Shown one piece after another: positions 41,562 to 53,790 of a DNA stretch of 64,000 nt. Each line of letters begins with the position of its first letter. Position 1 is the stretch's first letter. The position numbers and the translations under genes are program-made. The notes beneath the pieces were generated by a model. It did not search any database and had not been told where the DNA came from. It worked only from the letters and a program-made list of their open reading frames with translations. Origin of the DNA: Syngnathus acus (taxonomy: Eukaryota; Chordata; Actinopteri; Syngnathiformes; Syngnathidae); assembly GCF_901709675.1 (NCBI RefSeq), contig NC_051100.1:4958001-5022000 (forward strand), written 5' to 3'.

Positions 41562-42059
41562 TGTCACGTTCCCGCGTCACCTGACTTCCAGCCAAGCCCT
41601 ACACATGGAATTGCCAGCACCTGCTACAGCTCGTTAGGTTCCCTATTTAACCTCTCTGTGTTCTGCCAGTGGTTGTCAGTTCGTCTGATTACCCTGCCCG
41701 TGACACTGCTGCCTTTTTTCCGCCGGACCGATCTTTGTAGCCAACTGCTTCCGTGAACATCGACCACGCTTCTGATCGCCGCCTGCCCTGACTACTTGCT
41801 CGCCCTTCGACCACGCTTCTGATCGCCGCCTGTCCTGACTACTTGCTCGCCCTTCGACCACGGTTCTGCTCGCCGCCTGTCCTGACTACTTGCTCGTCCT
41901 TCGACCACCTGCCTGCCTGCCTCCGACTACGACTACGCGCTGTGCTCTGCTGCTCAGCCACGCCAGCCAGACCGCAGGTCCAGCGTTCTACGTCCCCATT
42001 TCCCCTTTGCCAATAAAGGTTCGTGCTGCACTTGGTAGCCCTGTCTCTGTTCCCTGACA
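41562..42059. mobile_element. solo LTR of a Gypsy-like retrotransposon
   Basis: Starts TGTCACGTTCCCGCG and ends TTCCCTGACA, so it has the inverted ends TGTCA/TGACA. It is flanked on both sides by the same five bases, GGATG (41557-41561 and 42060-42064). A TATTTAA-type TATA box (about 41643), an AATAAA (42012-42017) and a 47-bp internal tandem repeat (starts at 41761, 41808, 41855, 41902) lie inside. No internal gag/pol region is present, so it is a recombination-derived solo LTR. Gypsy is inferred from the 5-bp duplication and layout. Confidence 0.85.
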
Positions 42060-42064
42060 GGATG

Positions 42065-45000
42065 CTAAATTCGGTGGACAGAAAGCATGCCAATATTGAA
42101 CAGGAAGTCAACCATGTTGCTTTGAAGAAGCCATTTTGAGGGACTTTGACCAGCTCCTACTTGGGAATTCACCACCACGGTGTCTGAGTTGAATGAGCGT
42201 TTCAATGATTTGCCATGAAAAATGACTTTCAACCACACGCAGTGGCAATTTTAATTGGCCAAAGATAGCAGTAGTTGGCTATAATGGTTGTATAATTGCC
42301 TTTTGTTACTTTCCAGAAACCAATCTGACAGACTTGTGGCAGGTAAAAGATTGACAGGGAAGCGGCAGAAAGGGCAGTTTAATTCAAGGTCGTCTGCGAA
42401 ACCTTCACGTGATCAAAAAAATCTGCACGCTTCGAATTCAGGTGTCTCGTCTGGGCAAACGAGATTGGATTTATAAAAAGCTTCTCATGGAAACAAACAG
42501 TCCCAGCTGGACGTTGTTCATCCTTGTGGTGGCAAAAACATCTTTTCAACATTTCTTTTTCATTTCGATGGAAGATCACAGCAACATTTGGCTGCAATGT
42601 TAATTAATGACTGGCGATGCAACCTTTAGCTGGTGACGCAATTCATTAATCATTTGACGCATAGAAAATTACATCAAGTGTACTTTGCTGCTTTAATTTA
42701 AACAGCATCCAAGGATGTCATTTCGAAGGACGTGTTTACCCATTGTCCCTAAATAGTCAAAAGGCCTTGATACTATCTTTTGCCGTTAAAAACAAATAAA
42801 TAAATACACAAATAAATAATTTGAATGAACGAATGAATGAATGTCTTTTGGATGAGGAGGAAATGATCATTTCTAATGATTATATTTCATGGCGAACTCC
42901 GATTTTAGAGAAGCGCGACAGGCAACAAATGCTATTTTTCCAGTTCTATCTTAAATTGATTTTAAATCACTACTTCCTCCCTTATTTTCACAGCGAGAGA
43001 TGTCGGGTGAGAGCAAGGAGGGTCCTTGTCACCTCTGTCGACACCCTGGCAAAGCAGCATTCTCGTTTGCTGATTACTCGGCCACTTCAACATGCTTGGC
43101 GGCCTCCTCCCACTCGCCGTCGACAGCAGTCATCTCAGCTCTTGTCTCGCTGGGAAAAAAAAGCAGGACAACATCAGACAGGTTTGTGTGCTAAACATCT
43201 TAAAGTTAGTTAAAGTCCCAATGATCGTCACACACACATCTGGGTGTGGTGAAATTTGTCCTCTGCATTTAACCCATCCCCATGTGATCTTCAAAATGCA
43301 TGTGGATGAAATCATGAGGAGCACCAAATAGTGACTGCATTGTTTTGAGTCCATTTTCAGTCCTCGTCACTTTGCGTAATTGTGCAACATCTGGACAGAC
43401 TCCTCATTAAAGCTGCTGTTAAACGCTCCGGAGAAGTTACACAGCCACTTGCCAATACACGCATTTAAATTAAAGTCAGTCTTTGGGCAACACTTTGGGA
43501 CCCGGCAAAACATGCGGAGAATCAAAAGCGGATTCCAAACGTCGGCGTGAGACTTAAAGAGCAACACGGTCATCTCCTGAGCCGCCCGGCTTTGAGATGT
43601 TTATCTTCAGCATCCAATCAACGGCCAACATGGCTTCGGCCTCCGCCTGTCAATGTCGCCGTGGCAGCTCCAATCTCTGCCACCTGCCCCAAAAAAAAAA
43701 ATCTAACTTGTCTCTTCTCGTCTCTCGTGAAGAAACGGGTCTCACTGGAGATGGAAGATGCAGATTCTCTCTTTTAAGATTTTAACGTTGCATCCCCAAG
43801 AGGGAAGGCTTTTTTTCTTCTTGTTTTCAGACACTGATAGCTGCAAATAGGCCACCTCAGAATATTTGTAAACAATAAGAGCCAGGATGCTTCCAGGTGG
43901 CAGGAAAGTGACTCCCTCAAACGGTTTAACGTTATCATAATTTTCTCCCAGATAAACTATAAAGTATTTAGATTGTCTTGGAGGAATTTAGCAAGACTTG
44001 ATATCTACCTTGCTAGCTAACGTCAACTCTACATTGGCTAGCATGAAGAATCCGTGGCAACAAACGGACAGAGCAAGAACTAAGACACAAGCAAACGACA
44101 AGTAGAACAAAACAAGCCTCTCGTAAACTACACACGCTTAGAAGGAACAAGATGAATGGGCTTAAGCTAGCAACACGGGACGAAAAAGGCTACCATACGC
44201 TAATCAATGACGGCATGTAGGCAATGATCTGACATCTGTCTACTGTTTTTCCTGCCTGGCTGATTGTCATGGATGTCAGGTCTGTGCAGGAGGATCTGCC
44301 CAGTCACACTGAAAAAAACAATCAACATGCCAGACAGATAACAGCTCAGCTATCAAGTCAAATTATGGCTGACTTTCCACCATATCTAGTTTTTAAATCC
44401 AAAGACCTGTTGAAATGTCAATCACAGCCGGCGTTCTGGCTCCCTCAAAAGCAATTTGCCTCACGTACTACTACGGCGGTAAAGGAGATTGCTAAAATCG
44501 TCATTCAAGTTGTTTTCCTATTTTGTCTGACATGACGTGTGTGACGACAATGAAATAAATATGTCGTTTGTTATTCAAAGAGCAACCTCAATGAATAGGT
44601 TAAAAAAGCGGTGGGGATCAGTGTAGCGGGATTTATTTATCTTGTTGCTTGTGCATTTTGTGTTGCCATTGTAAGCTAATAGCGTGTTGACAGGAGTGAG
44701 ACTTAGGTCATTTCCTTTTTGTAAAAGTCTTTTACAGCCTTCTGCCACTTCATCCTTCTAAGAACGCACGTTCCGGTTTATCGCGTAATGAGTGTTGTGA
44801 TGCCGCACGATTGTTCTCACTGGGTAAAGACTCCACTCGAATGCTGCCAATGGTTTGATGAAATCGAATCACATTCAAATCATTCTCACTTATTGGAAAA
44901 GTTTCGACAAATCCATAATTGAATTGTCAGCGATGGAAAAGCTAGCGTTTCCTCGTTGCAGAAAATATGATTAAAGTATAATTAAGTTGGTAATACATCC

Positions 45001-46675
45001 AGCGAGAAACACTTTGGTAATTACGTTTGCGACGATTGTTAATGTCCGGTCGCTGTGATTAATTCTTCAATTAGCCAAAAGAAACAGAATTAAACAGCAG
45101 AAGCTGGAGAACACGTTTTGAGTGTTATAATTGCTTTCGCATTTGCGCGGTCAGCCACTTTTTCCAGGGAGAGTAAACAAAGTGACTTCGATTGTGATAT
45201 CAAGCGTTGCTTTCCAAACGGTGGCCGTGTCGTTTGGACAAATGAAATTATTTGGAGCGGGGCGGTTTGGCGCAGATCTTCCAATGGTATATATCAACGA
45301 TGGATTTTTTGCTATATTGCTGAATTTTGTGCTCGTCATTTTTTCATTATAAAGTAGCCAGACAGTGGGGACGGTATCTGGTGAGCAAAAACCACAGGTA
45401 TCACTCGCACAGTTGGCGAGTTTACACATGTCTAGTACATTGTTGATTTGAGACTTTTAAAAGAGAATGAGAAGATGACGCAACCTGTAGAAAGAGGTTA
45501 TACGCTACGTCCCCCGGTGGCATTGGCTCAGCCGATGCAGACAACTTTCTAGTCAAGAAGTCACGCTGCTTTAAACTCATGAAGGTTTGTAAATGTCGAC
45601 GTGTTGACCTGATTCTACGACAATGGATACTAATGGATGAGTTGTTTATGCTCCTCTCAGCTAAAATGACGCTCTTTGGATTGTTATTTTACGCCATGAC
45701 ATAATTCAAAGTTTAATGGAGAATTTAGCTGCCCGATTTTGACCTGAATCAATCGGTGCAAATGCAATTAGCTGACGATCAAAGGGACACAGATCATGGA
45801 GAAAAAATAAACGACATTTGCCTTTGATTGCATGTGTTCAAAGGGTAACGCTTAAAACAAAATCATCGTGTTATTGCCAAATAGAGGCTGTTTAGCTCAA
45901 TGTTTCCCAAATGCTCAACCCAATAAATAAGTCAGCATTGGCTTTAGGAGCCAGCCCTGGTTTTTGATTTTAAGACTTGAGCATGGTCAAAATTGTCATT
46001 TTTGTAGAAATGTGGCTGCACATCAGTGACTTCCCCTCTTGCATTCTCGTGTTGTCTTTGTTGCGGTCATTAGGAACCTGATGAACACACTCAGGCAGAT
46101 GAGCCCATCGTGTCCCCGGCCGGAAGTCTTTGGCTCTCGGTACCGAGCCACTCGGTCCTCGTAGCTCTCCAGGCACCTTGTGCTCGTGCTCTTGTATACA
46201 TTCTAAAATCCAGATTTCCATGGCTTGTTGTCCAGATGGATGCCTTGAGGGGCGACTGGCACGCATCGGATCATTCTGTTTCTTGGATTTAGAGACGCGT
46301 CCTCTCGCACGTTTGAGTTATGGCCTCATTATTGTGACAATTACGTGTCGCTTTTGCCCGGTAAACCTGCGTATTTCACAATCATCAATAAATGGGATTA
46401 ACTGGGAGTTGTTTTCATTTTGGGCCTTTCAGTTTCAGGTCTCTATAAACATTTAAAGAAGGCAAAGGAAACCATTAAAAAATCACTTGAAGGAACAGTC
46501 AACTGGGGCAAATCACGAGGCGCCGTCCTGGCAAATTGCCACTTTCAAAGTTTAATGGTCGAGGCGGGGATTTATTTGCCAGTGTCTTGTCAGACGTATA
46601 GTGCCGCGGCGGATTCGTGGTTTGCTTGTCTGCCTCACGATTCGGACGTTTGGGCTTGAAGCTTTCCTTTTAGAG
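42065..46675. other. intergenic DNA
   Basis: No gene was recognised. One probable dispersed repeat lies at 43208-43290. The rest is AT-rich single-copy-looking sequence with scattered ORFs under 135 codons that lack recognisable domains. Confidence 0.55.
43208..43290 (+). repeat. probable teleost dispersed repeat (SINE-like)
   Basis: Contains TTAAAGTCCCAATGATCGTC, then TGTGGTGAAATTTGTCCTCT, then GCATTTAACCCATCCCC. I recognise this as a motif very common in fish genomes, usually dispersed in many copies. I cannot name the family with certainty, and the element borders are not defined. Confidence 0.55.
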
Positions 46676-47001
46676 CACCGGTGTTAAACTCAAGGCCCGG
46701 GGGCCAGATACGGCCCGCGAAATCATTTTATGTGGCCCGCAAAGACAAATTGTGCATCAAATTCGTGTGTCATTACTAGAATTGCAAATTGTCTTCACTT
46801 TTAATAATATCTTTTTTATTTAATATTTGACCAGTTTTTACTCGTCTGATTTGAAAACGAGTTATTTGTCAGTTTGTTTTGTAGCTTTTACTGTATATAT
46901 GAGGTGCTCGTACATTTATTGGGGTTGACAGTCATAATGGCCCTCCGAAAGAAGCTATGACTACAACGCGGCCCGTGAAAAAAATTAGTTTGACACCCCT
47001 G
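46676..47001. mobile_element. non-autonomous hAT (Charlie-like) element, 326 bp
   Basis: Left end CACCGGTGTTAAACT and right end AGTTTGACACCCCTG are inverted repeats (12 of 15 positions). The element is flanked by 8-bp sequences TTTTAGAG and TTTCAGAG that differ at one base, as expected for a decayed hAT target duplication. Internal CAAGGCCCGGGGGCCAGA and GGCCCGC blocks match the style of Charlie-type elements. No transposase is encoded. Confidence 0.8.
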
Positions 47002-48378
47002 TTTCAGAGGTTACAGTGGAGGTGCAACGATTAATTGATTATGCGACAAATAATCGGTTATAAATAATAATTCTAATCATCTGTTTTAAAACTAACTCTG
47101 GTGTCTTATTATCACATTAGTGCTACGGAAGACATCTGGAAGTTGGCCGCGAGGCGTTTTCCCGCCGTCCGAAGCACATAAAACTCAAAGCCATTATGTG
47201 CACCAGATGGAATTACATTTTGCATTTGAAACGCCATTAAATACAGCGTGGCATAATATTAGGCTTCCATTTACACGGGCTGCCATGACTTTGGGTAATA
47301 ACTTAACTTTGGATTAGCTTCCGCCGCGAACCGTGTCGGATGTTAATAAGCTAATGTACAACATGGTGCCAGCATCCTTGTTTAATGGCGTCGCATCTTC
47401 CACCTTGACGTTTCATCGTATCCTAATTAAATTTTCAACTCGTCAGCCTCACAACAAAATCGCGGTTCTTTTTTTTTTTTTTTTTTTTTTAAAAGTCAGG
47501 CTGAATAGTGTCCAAAAAGAAGAGAAAACAATTGTGCTTGTTTTCCCCATTTATTTTTCTCTGGCCGCTACCCAGAAAAGAAAAAAAAAAAAATCTTCCT
47601 TCCTGTTCATTTATTAGCTGCAGTCACATTCTCATAATTACCAACGTCTTAATGCTACCATACGAAAAAAGCAATTTAGGTGGGCGTGGAAGTGCGTGAT
47701 ATTATTTGATGCAAAAAAGCTGTTGAGAGAAGTGCGGCGCTGCCCGGCGCGCTTAAGAGATTTCAGCGAATGAAAAGTGGAAAAGAGTGGGGAGGACTAA
47801 CGAGGAGGGCTAATCAGGAGGATGGATTGACTGTCTGGAACTCAGCTATCCAGCGCTCCGCACTACCAGCCTCCAAAAAAAGGCAGGAGAAACACAAACT
47901 GGCTCTTCAGTGTCACCATGGAAACCAGCCACCGTGTTTTACTTTTATTTCATTAAAAGTTTTTTTTTTTTTGTATTCCCACTGCAGTCTTTTGAACTGT
48001 ACGCCCTAATCCGGTCAGATAAAAAAAGTAGTGCTTTGGCGCCCAGCTTGTTGCATGTCAATCTGTGTTAAATTGCATTAAACCAAATTCTCTTTACCTA
48101 ATCTTTGGGCCAATTCCAATTTCTGATGCGGAATATTTGCGACTCGGAAGCACAGCTGGAGTTAAACGTCACACTTGGACGATTACTTCTTTTGTTTAAA
48201 AGGACAGCGCGATTTACGCCGTAACGCTAGGTTCTTATTTTTGGGCGTACGGGACACAATGCAAAAACGATTCCGGTCATGTTCTTTATTTCGATCTCTT
48301 CAACCCATTGGCTGTATGACAACAAGCCCTATCCTTCAAAATAAGTACAGTTTCAAAGCATGTTTAAGTGGTTGCGCT
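47002..48378. other. intergenic DNA
   Basis: Has a poly(T) run of about 22 near 47468-47490, a poly(A) run near 47581-47593 and poly(T) near 47959-47970. No gene or named repeat was recognised. Confidence 0.55.
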
Positions 48379-48667
48379 CAGAGGCGTAGCCAAGCCGGGG
48401 CGAGCCGGGGCGGCGCCCCGGTTAGGACTCCCTGCGCCCCGGTTGAAAAAAATCGAGCTTTTTCGATTCTTCATTTTCATGCCGTTTTTTTCTTTCGGTC
48501 TTGCGCGAATGTGCTTGCGCTATTCTATGTGCGCGATGTTATCCATTCACCGTTTGCCTCCCGGACTCGGATGTTGTTTTAGCGATCAGCGAACAGCGTG
48601 GGTGATGTTCGATTTTCTTTCCTGTGGGCGTGCGCCCCTACTGGAAAAATTCCTGGCTACGCCTCTG
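48379..48667. mobile_element. non-autonomous hAT-like element with exact 8-bp target duplication
   Basis: The ends CAGAGGCGTAGCCA (48379-48392) and TGGCTACGCCTCTG (48654-48667) are perfect 14-bp inverted repeats. Both sides carry GTTGCGCT (48371-48378 and 48668-48675), an exact 8-bp target site duplication, the hAT hallmark. The 289-bp body is too short to encode a transposase. The perfect duplication suggests a fairly recent insertion. Confidence 0.92.
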
Positions 48668-48675
48668 GTTGCGCT

Positions 48676-51600
48676 CTTTATGGCGATGCAGCGCAGGCGG
48701 ATGTTTTAATGAAACGGAACCGAAATGTCAAAAAATGACAGGAAGATCAGAGATGCTTTACGCTCCAACATCATAAAAAAATAAAAAAATAAACAATCCA
48801 ATAAACATGAAAGAACATGCAAGCTTGGGGTCGTTTCATGTCGTATTAAAGAAGAAGAAATAAGACTGTTGTGAAGTGAAGAATAGCGTACATCAGGGAC
48901 GTGCGGTCAAAGGGGAAAAACAAATTCAATTGTTTTTATTATACGGAGGCTACGAAAAAAGGTTCTCCAGGAGGGGGTGCTAGTGATCCCGGGATGCTTC
49001 ATGCGCCTACCTGTAGAATAAGAGACCTCCAGTTCAAATTTACAATGAGCAACTGAGGCGCAGTCGTCCATTTATTTCGTTTTAGTTTTGTTTTTCCCCG
49101 TTTTTACATTTTGTTTTACAATGGAGGATTACAGGAGGTCGGTCATCAGTAAAGGAAGAGCAACTCCGGAGTTAAAAAGTTTGATTCGGGACTTAGGAGC
49201 AAACGGAGTGGTACGCACGATCGAAAACAAGTTTTTGATTCCATGTGCTTTATTGAGTGTTTTTATGTGTGATGACTGCTAATATGAGATTTTAATTAAA
49301 ATAGTTCAAATTAAATAATGAATAAGCCACACTAGAGCAGCGTTCCCCAACTTTTTTTGTGACACGGTTAGGTGCCGGTCAAATTTTACCGGAGGGGGGA
49401 CGTCAGTGCCTCCCCAGTAATGAACCTCACCGCACGTCACTGGCGTACAAAGCCGTATGCAGGCAATTAAAAGCATTCAAAAGCGCTGAAAAAAATCCAG
49501 GGACAGAAAGAGAGCAACAAAATGAAAAGAGAAGATCCTGGGCCATGTCCTTGTCTGTTCTTCTGCTTTGTCCTCCCCACTTCATCGGTGCTGTGGCCAT
49601 GTAGGACGTGTTCAGGGCAGTCATGCAGACAGTATATTCAATTGATTGAGCACAAAACTTGCTAAGGCGAGTGGTTCATCTTTTTTCTTTTCTCTTTTAA
49701 TTTGTTCTTCAGCTGCCAAGGACAAAAATGGCAACATTCAGCCATTTTGATGGAAGGCGGAAGCCCTTGAACTAGAAATGTTGTCCTTTTTCCCCTTCGC
49801 TACTTTGAAAAGGTTTCCAAATGTTTTAAGATATCTGTGACATCCTTTCATGAAAATACAGCAAGTATAAAAAATGATTCCATCTTTATACAAACCAGCC
49901 ACATTTGTTTTCAATCAGCACTACCCATAAAAGCAGCCAGCCAGGCGCTCCTGAAAATAAATGATCGGTATACAAGTAATTTTATACTTTATTTTATATC
50001 AAATGTTTCTATAAACAATTGTACAAAGTAATCAAATAATTTGGGGAAAAATGCTGAAGAAGACTTTGTAGCTTCTTCCGCACCTCATTTCAGGGGGCTG
50101 AAAAGGTGTCCAATGACAGCAAAAGGGTGCTGACAACAGAGCCTTGGGGAACACCAGTGGCGATTAGCTATCATAACACAAAACTCGATTTTTATTTGAA
50201 ATTTGAACTTCATTTGAACTTTTCTAAACTTTTTATGTCTAACTGTTGAGTCTTTCAGTACTTCTTGCACCACTTGCTATTTAATCTAAAATGAACGTAT
50301 TGATTTTTGTTTAAATTATTATTGACACAACCTTTGTGGTTTTAATGCGTACCCTGCCTTTTGCCCAAAGTCAGCTGGGATAGGCTCCGGCTTACCTATT
50401 ACCCTAATGAGGATAAGTGGTAGAGAAAATGGATGGTTGGAAGGGCTAATAAAGCCAATTAGATTGAAATGAATGGAAATGACCGTAGAGTGAGGTCAGG
50501 ATTTCTCAAATATGAAGCAGACATAAAAAAAAAACAGTAGTTAATATAGAATAATTCAAGGCCTGATGGGCTTTGGTTGCTTAGCAATAATCCCAAACGA
50601 GGACGCACTCTGACTTGTTTCAAAATTGCCCGTCGGCCAGCGTTAATGGCCTCCGGCGGCTCACCACGGAACCACGTTGCACAAATCATTTCTCTTGGCA
50701 AACATGAAGAACCAAATGGGTGACACACACAGACGAGTGAGTGTGACAGGCTTGACAGCTTACAATGCAGATGCACCGCTAGCTGCTGAAAATAGAGGCA
50801 GCGGCGGCATTGTTAGAAGCGATGTTTTTGTATGCGACACCTATGCCATCTTGCCTCAATTTGGCCGTGTGGCTTCTCTAAACACAGCAAGTCTGTGTTC
50901 TCTAACAATGACGAGCTGAGTCAGACTATCATCCGCCACCTAACGAGACACGAGATTGGAATTATTAACTTGACAGTGACTGGTTTGAATTTTCTAAAGT
51001 CAGCTGTGAGCACCCCCACAATGGCACAGTTAAGTGAATTGCAACAACAATCGAGGTATTCTTATCTGCTCTAGTCTCAACAACCGGAACGTCTCCAACC
51101 AATTTACAAGCTCGGCTCATCTGTTTAATTTTTCATCAGTTTTCAGCCCATATGCAGACGAATATGTCACACAGCCCCCCAAAACACCATCTGTCTGATG
51201 TTATGTTGGTCGGAATTGCTTAAAAAAAATAGCCAATTAGTGACACTGCACAGAACACAACACATACACACACACACACGCACACTACATTACGTTGAAC
51301 TCAAACATCTTCAACACTTCATATGAGATAATTTTTTGTGCAACGGTGAATCAAGTTGGCAAAATTCAGTTATACAATAATATAATACTATACATAATAA
51401 TAATAATATATTATATATTTATTAATATATTTATGAATATAATTATATATACATTTACAATATATGTTAAAAGAGATATCATGTCAGCACAATAACTATT
51501 TATGGCAACAGTTGCACTTTGTTTTTTTACTCTTGCACTTCTTTTCTGTCATTCTCCACGCAGAGCGTTCTGCTGCTCTGTCTGTATTTAATTAACAGCC

Positions 51601-53214
51601 ATGCTGCTACTGGATGGCGGGCCGCTCCTCTTAGTGATGATTTATTCATTTACAATAGAAAATATATGGAAAGTACTTTTTTTTTTTTACCAAGCGCATA
51701 GAAAGTTCATCTGCATGTGTGTGCAAAAAAGCAAAAGTTTTGCACAAAAGTTTTCTTTTGTCCCCCACCGCAAAATTCCTCACGATTGTCGATCGTTGGC
51801 GGAACCCTGCGCTAAACGGGATTCGGCTTGCGTTTATGTTTGGATGGCAACAACCTGAACTCGCGAGCAGCTGTGAGGAGCAGATGGATGTGATCATTTT
51901 GGCAGCCAAGCATGCTGACAATCAACCCAATTTTTACACCGAACGTCCAAATATTTTCAATAAACAAGCCACTGCTTCTCCTTTGGCTCGTGTGACTCAA
52001 GTACAAGACTGGGATTTGATGGGATGTTTTTTGGAATAATCCCATTTGAGTTGGATTTACGCGCTTTCTCAATACACGGGCCGTGATACGATTCCAGGAT
52101 CAAAACCGATTCTCCGATTCCAAATTGGTTTTCGTCTCACGCTAGATGGCACAGTTCTAAGCCCGGAATTGTGTCATTCCTGGACTTGAAGCATTTGGTG
52201 ATGTTTTTCGGTCTTAGTTCAATTTAAGGACATGTTTACATGAGGCTTGTAACATCTGCTGCTGTTGTTTGAAGGAAAATTCATAAAAATGCCTAAAAAT
52301 CCAATTCAGCAGCTATTGAGAATTTCTGCATGTGCAATCACACAAGCGCTTTGGCTAGAAACCAAAAGTAAAATCTTTCGCTACTTTTGTCTTTAAACTC
52401 CGCCGATGAGATGAATGCGTTTGCGTGTTCTATCCGCTGATGTTGCAAGAAAAGTGCAACCGTCGTTACTTACTTGGCCCAAGCAAGCGGCTCATTAGCC
52501 GGCTGTAATTTAAAAGCAATAGTTGGATTATAATTATGCTGCTCCAAGGCACATCAGGTGGAGAGTGGACATCTCGCTCTCTCGCTAGCGCATAACTTTT
52601 AGAAGCTCTGCTGCAAAAAATAAAATAGGAATTCTAGAGCGAGCTGTGTTGTGTTCATATCGTTCCGTGGAAAGTATTTGAAAATCTTCAAGTGAGGAAG
52701 TCGTTTGGTCCCCGACGGTGCTCGGCCTTTTAATGTGTTGCCTCTCGGCGGCAGATCGCCACTTTTCAAGATCATTATGTCGGAGTTATCGTCGCGGCTG
52801 TCTTTCCGTTTGAGTCAGGGTTGCAAGTCTCTGGAGCTTGATTCTGAGCTCACTTTGGCGGCCTAGAATACGGCGGTTTTAACGAGGAGGCCGGCCAAGT
52901 TAACAGGCGCGACGTTACAATTTTGACGAGGGCCGTAAAAATGCAGGAAATTAGCTAAGTTGAACGTAAGCGCCCGTTAGACGGCTTCGACCCCCTTGAG
53001 GAGTTTGACAAACAATTTTCTATTGTGTTAGGCAGCTGCAGCTGATGCAAAAATCCATACAAAAAAATTTACCTGATTGTTTGAATTTACGGTTTAGTTA
53101 AGTTACAATAAGGTTAATTTTACGGTTCTGCTAGTATTGGAGGTTAAGCTTTGTTTATATTTGTAAACAAACAATGAAAATTCAAGTTTCCATTCTGTGC
53201 CTGCACCGTTGTTG
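48676..53214. other. intergenic DNA
   Basis: No gene was recognised. It holds a possible hAT left end at 49338 with no matching right end, an RTE-like LINE tail at 50345-50442, a (CA)n near 51264-51278 and an AT-rich patch at about 51375-51475. Confidence 0.55.
50345..50442 (+). mobile_element. 3' tail of an RTE/Expander-like LINE
   Basis: Reads CCTGCCTTTTGCCCAAAGTC, then AGCTGGGATAGGCTCCGGCT, and ends AGGATAAGTGGTAGAGAAAA plus TGGATGG. This tail is extremely common in teleost genomes at the 3' end of RTE-type LINEs or SINEs that share it. Only about 100 bp is left. The family name is from memory. Confidence 0.65.
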
Positions 53215-53790
53215 GCGTGACAGCAATACGGTTCCGACGAATCCCATTCCTGCTCTTCGCAAGCCACATTAGTCGCTCGCATTAGCCCGGGCAGTCGAGT
53301 CGGGCCGATCGGAGCGCTCGGCTCCGTCCCCGCACTCGCTGTCAGCACAAATATCGGAAGGCAAACGTGAAGACAAGGCAGCAAGGAGCAGCTGGATCGG
53401 AAGACATCATTTAACACGCTCGCAGCTGCTATATCGCCCCCCTTTGCCCTGCGCGGGAGTGTGAAAGTTGGCCAAATGTGGTCGACGGGCGTGCGACGAT
53501 AAATATTTTAAGCGGAGGACTTTGCCTCGTCTCTCCGCATCACTTCACGCCATCCCTCTTCCCCCTCGCCGGCTCGCACGTGCAAAAAAGGCAGCACTCG
53601 TGAGGACAAAATGTATTAAAGGGCTGCGGTCGACAGGTAACCTTTTTTTTTTTTTTTTTTCGCCCCACGCTGCCTGACGCGGCGGCCGCTTGGCACGGGT
53701 CCGTGTCGCGGCCGCCGCCTCGGGGGGAGTAGATGGCAACAACGACGAAAGCAAAGCGGACAAGCTATGAAGTCATTGAGTGTGTAATTC
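53215..53790. promoter_or_regulatory. CpG-rich segment, possible CpG island
   Basis: CpG dinucleotides are dense here compared with the AT-rich surroundings (for example gtcgagtcgggccgatcgga and gtgtcgcggccgccgcctcg). There is a poly(T) run of about 20 at 53643-53662. No gene start was recognised on either strand. A promoter of an unseen or non-coding transcript is possible; it could also be a GC-rich repeat. Confidence 0.3.

Noticed and set aside
49338-49420. hAT left end (CAGCGTTCCCCAACTTTTTT)
   Set aside because: No matching right end or target duplication was found nearby; at most a fragment.
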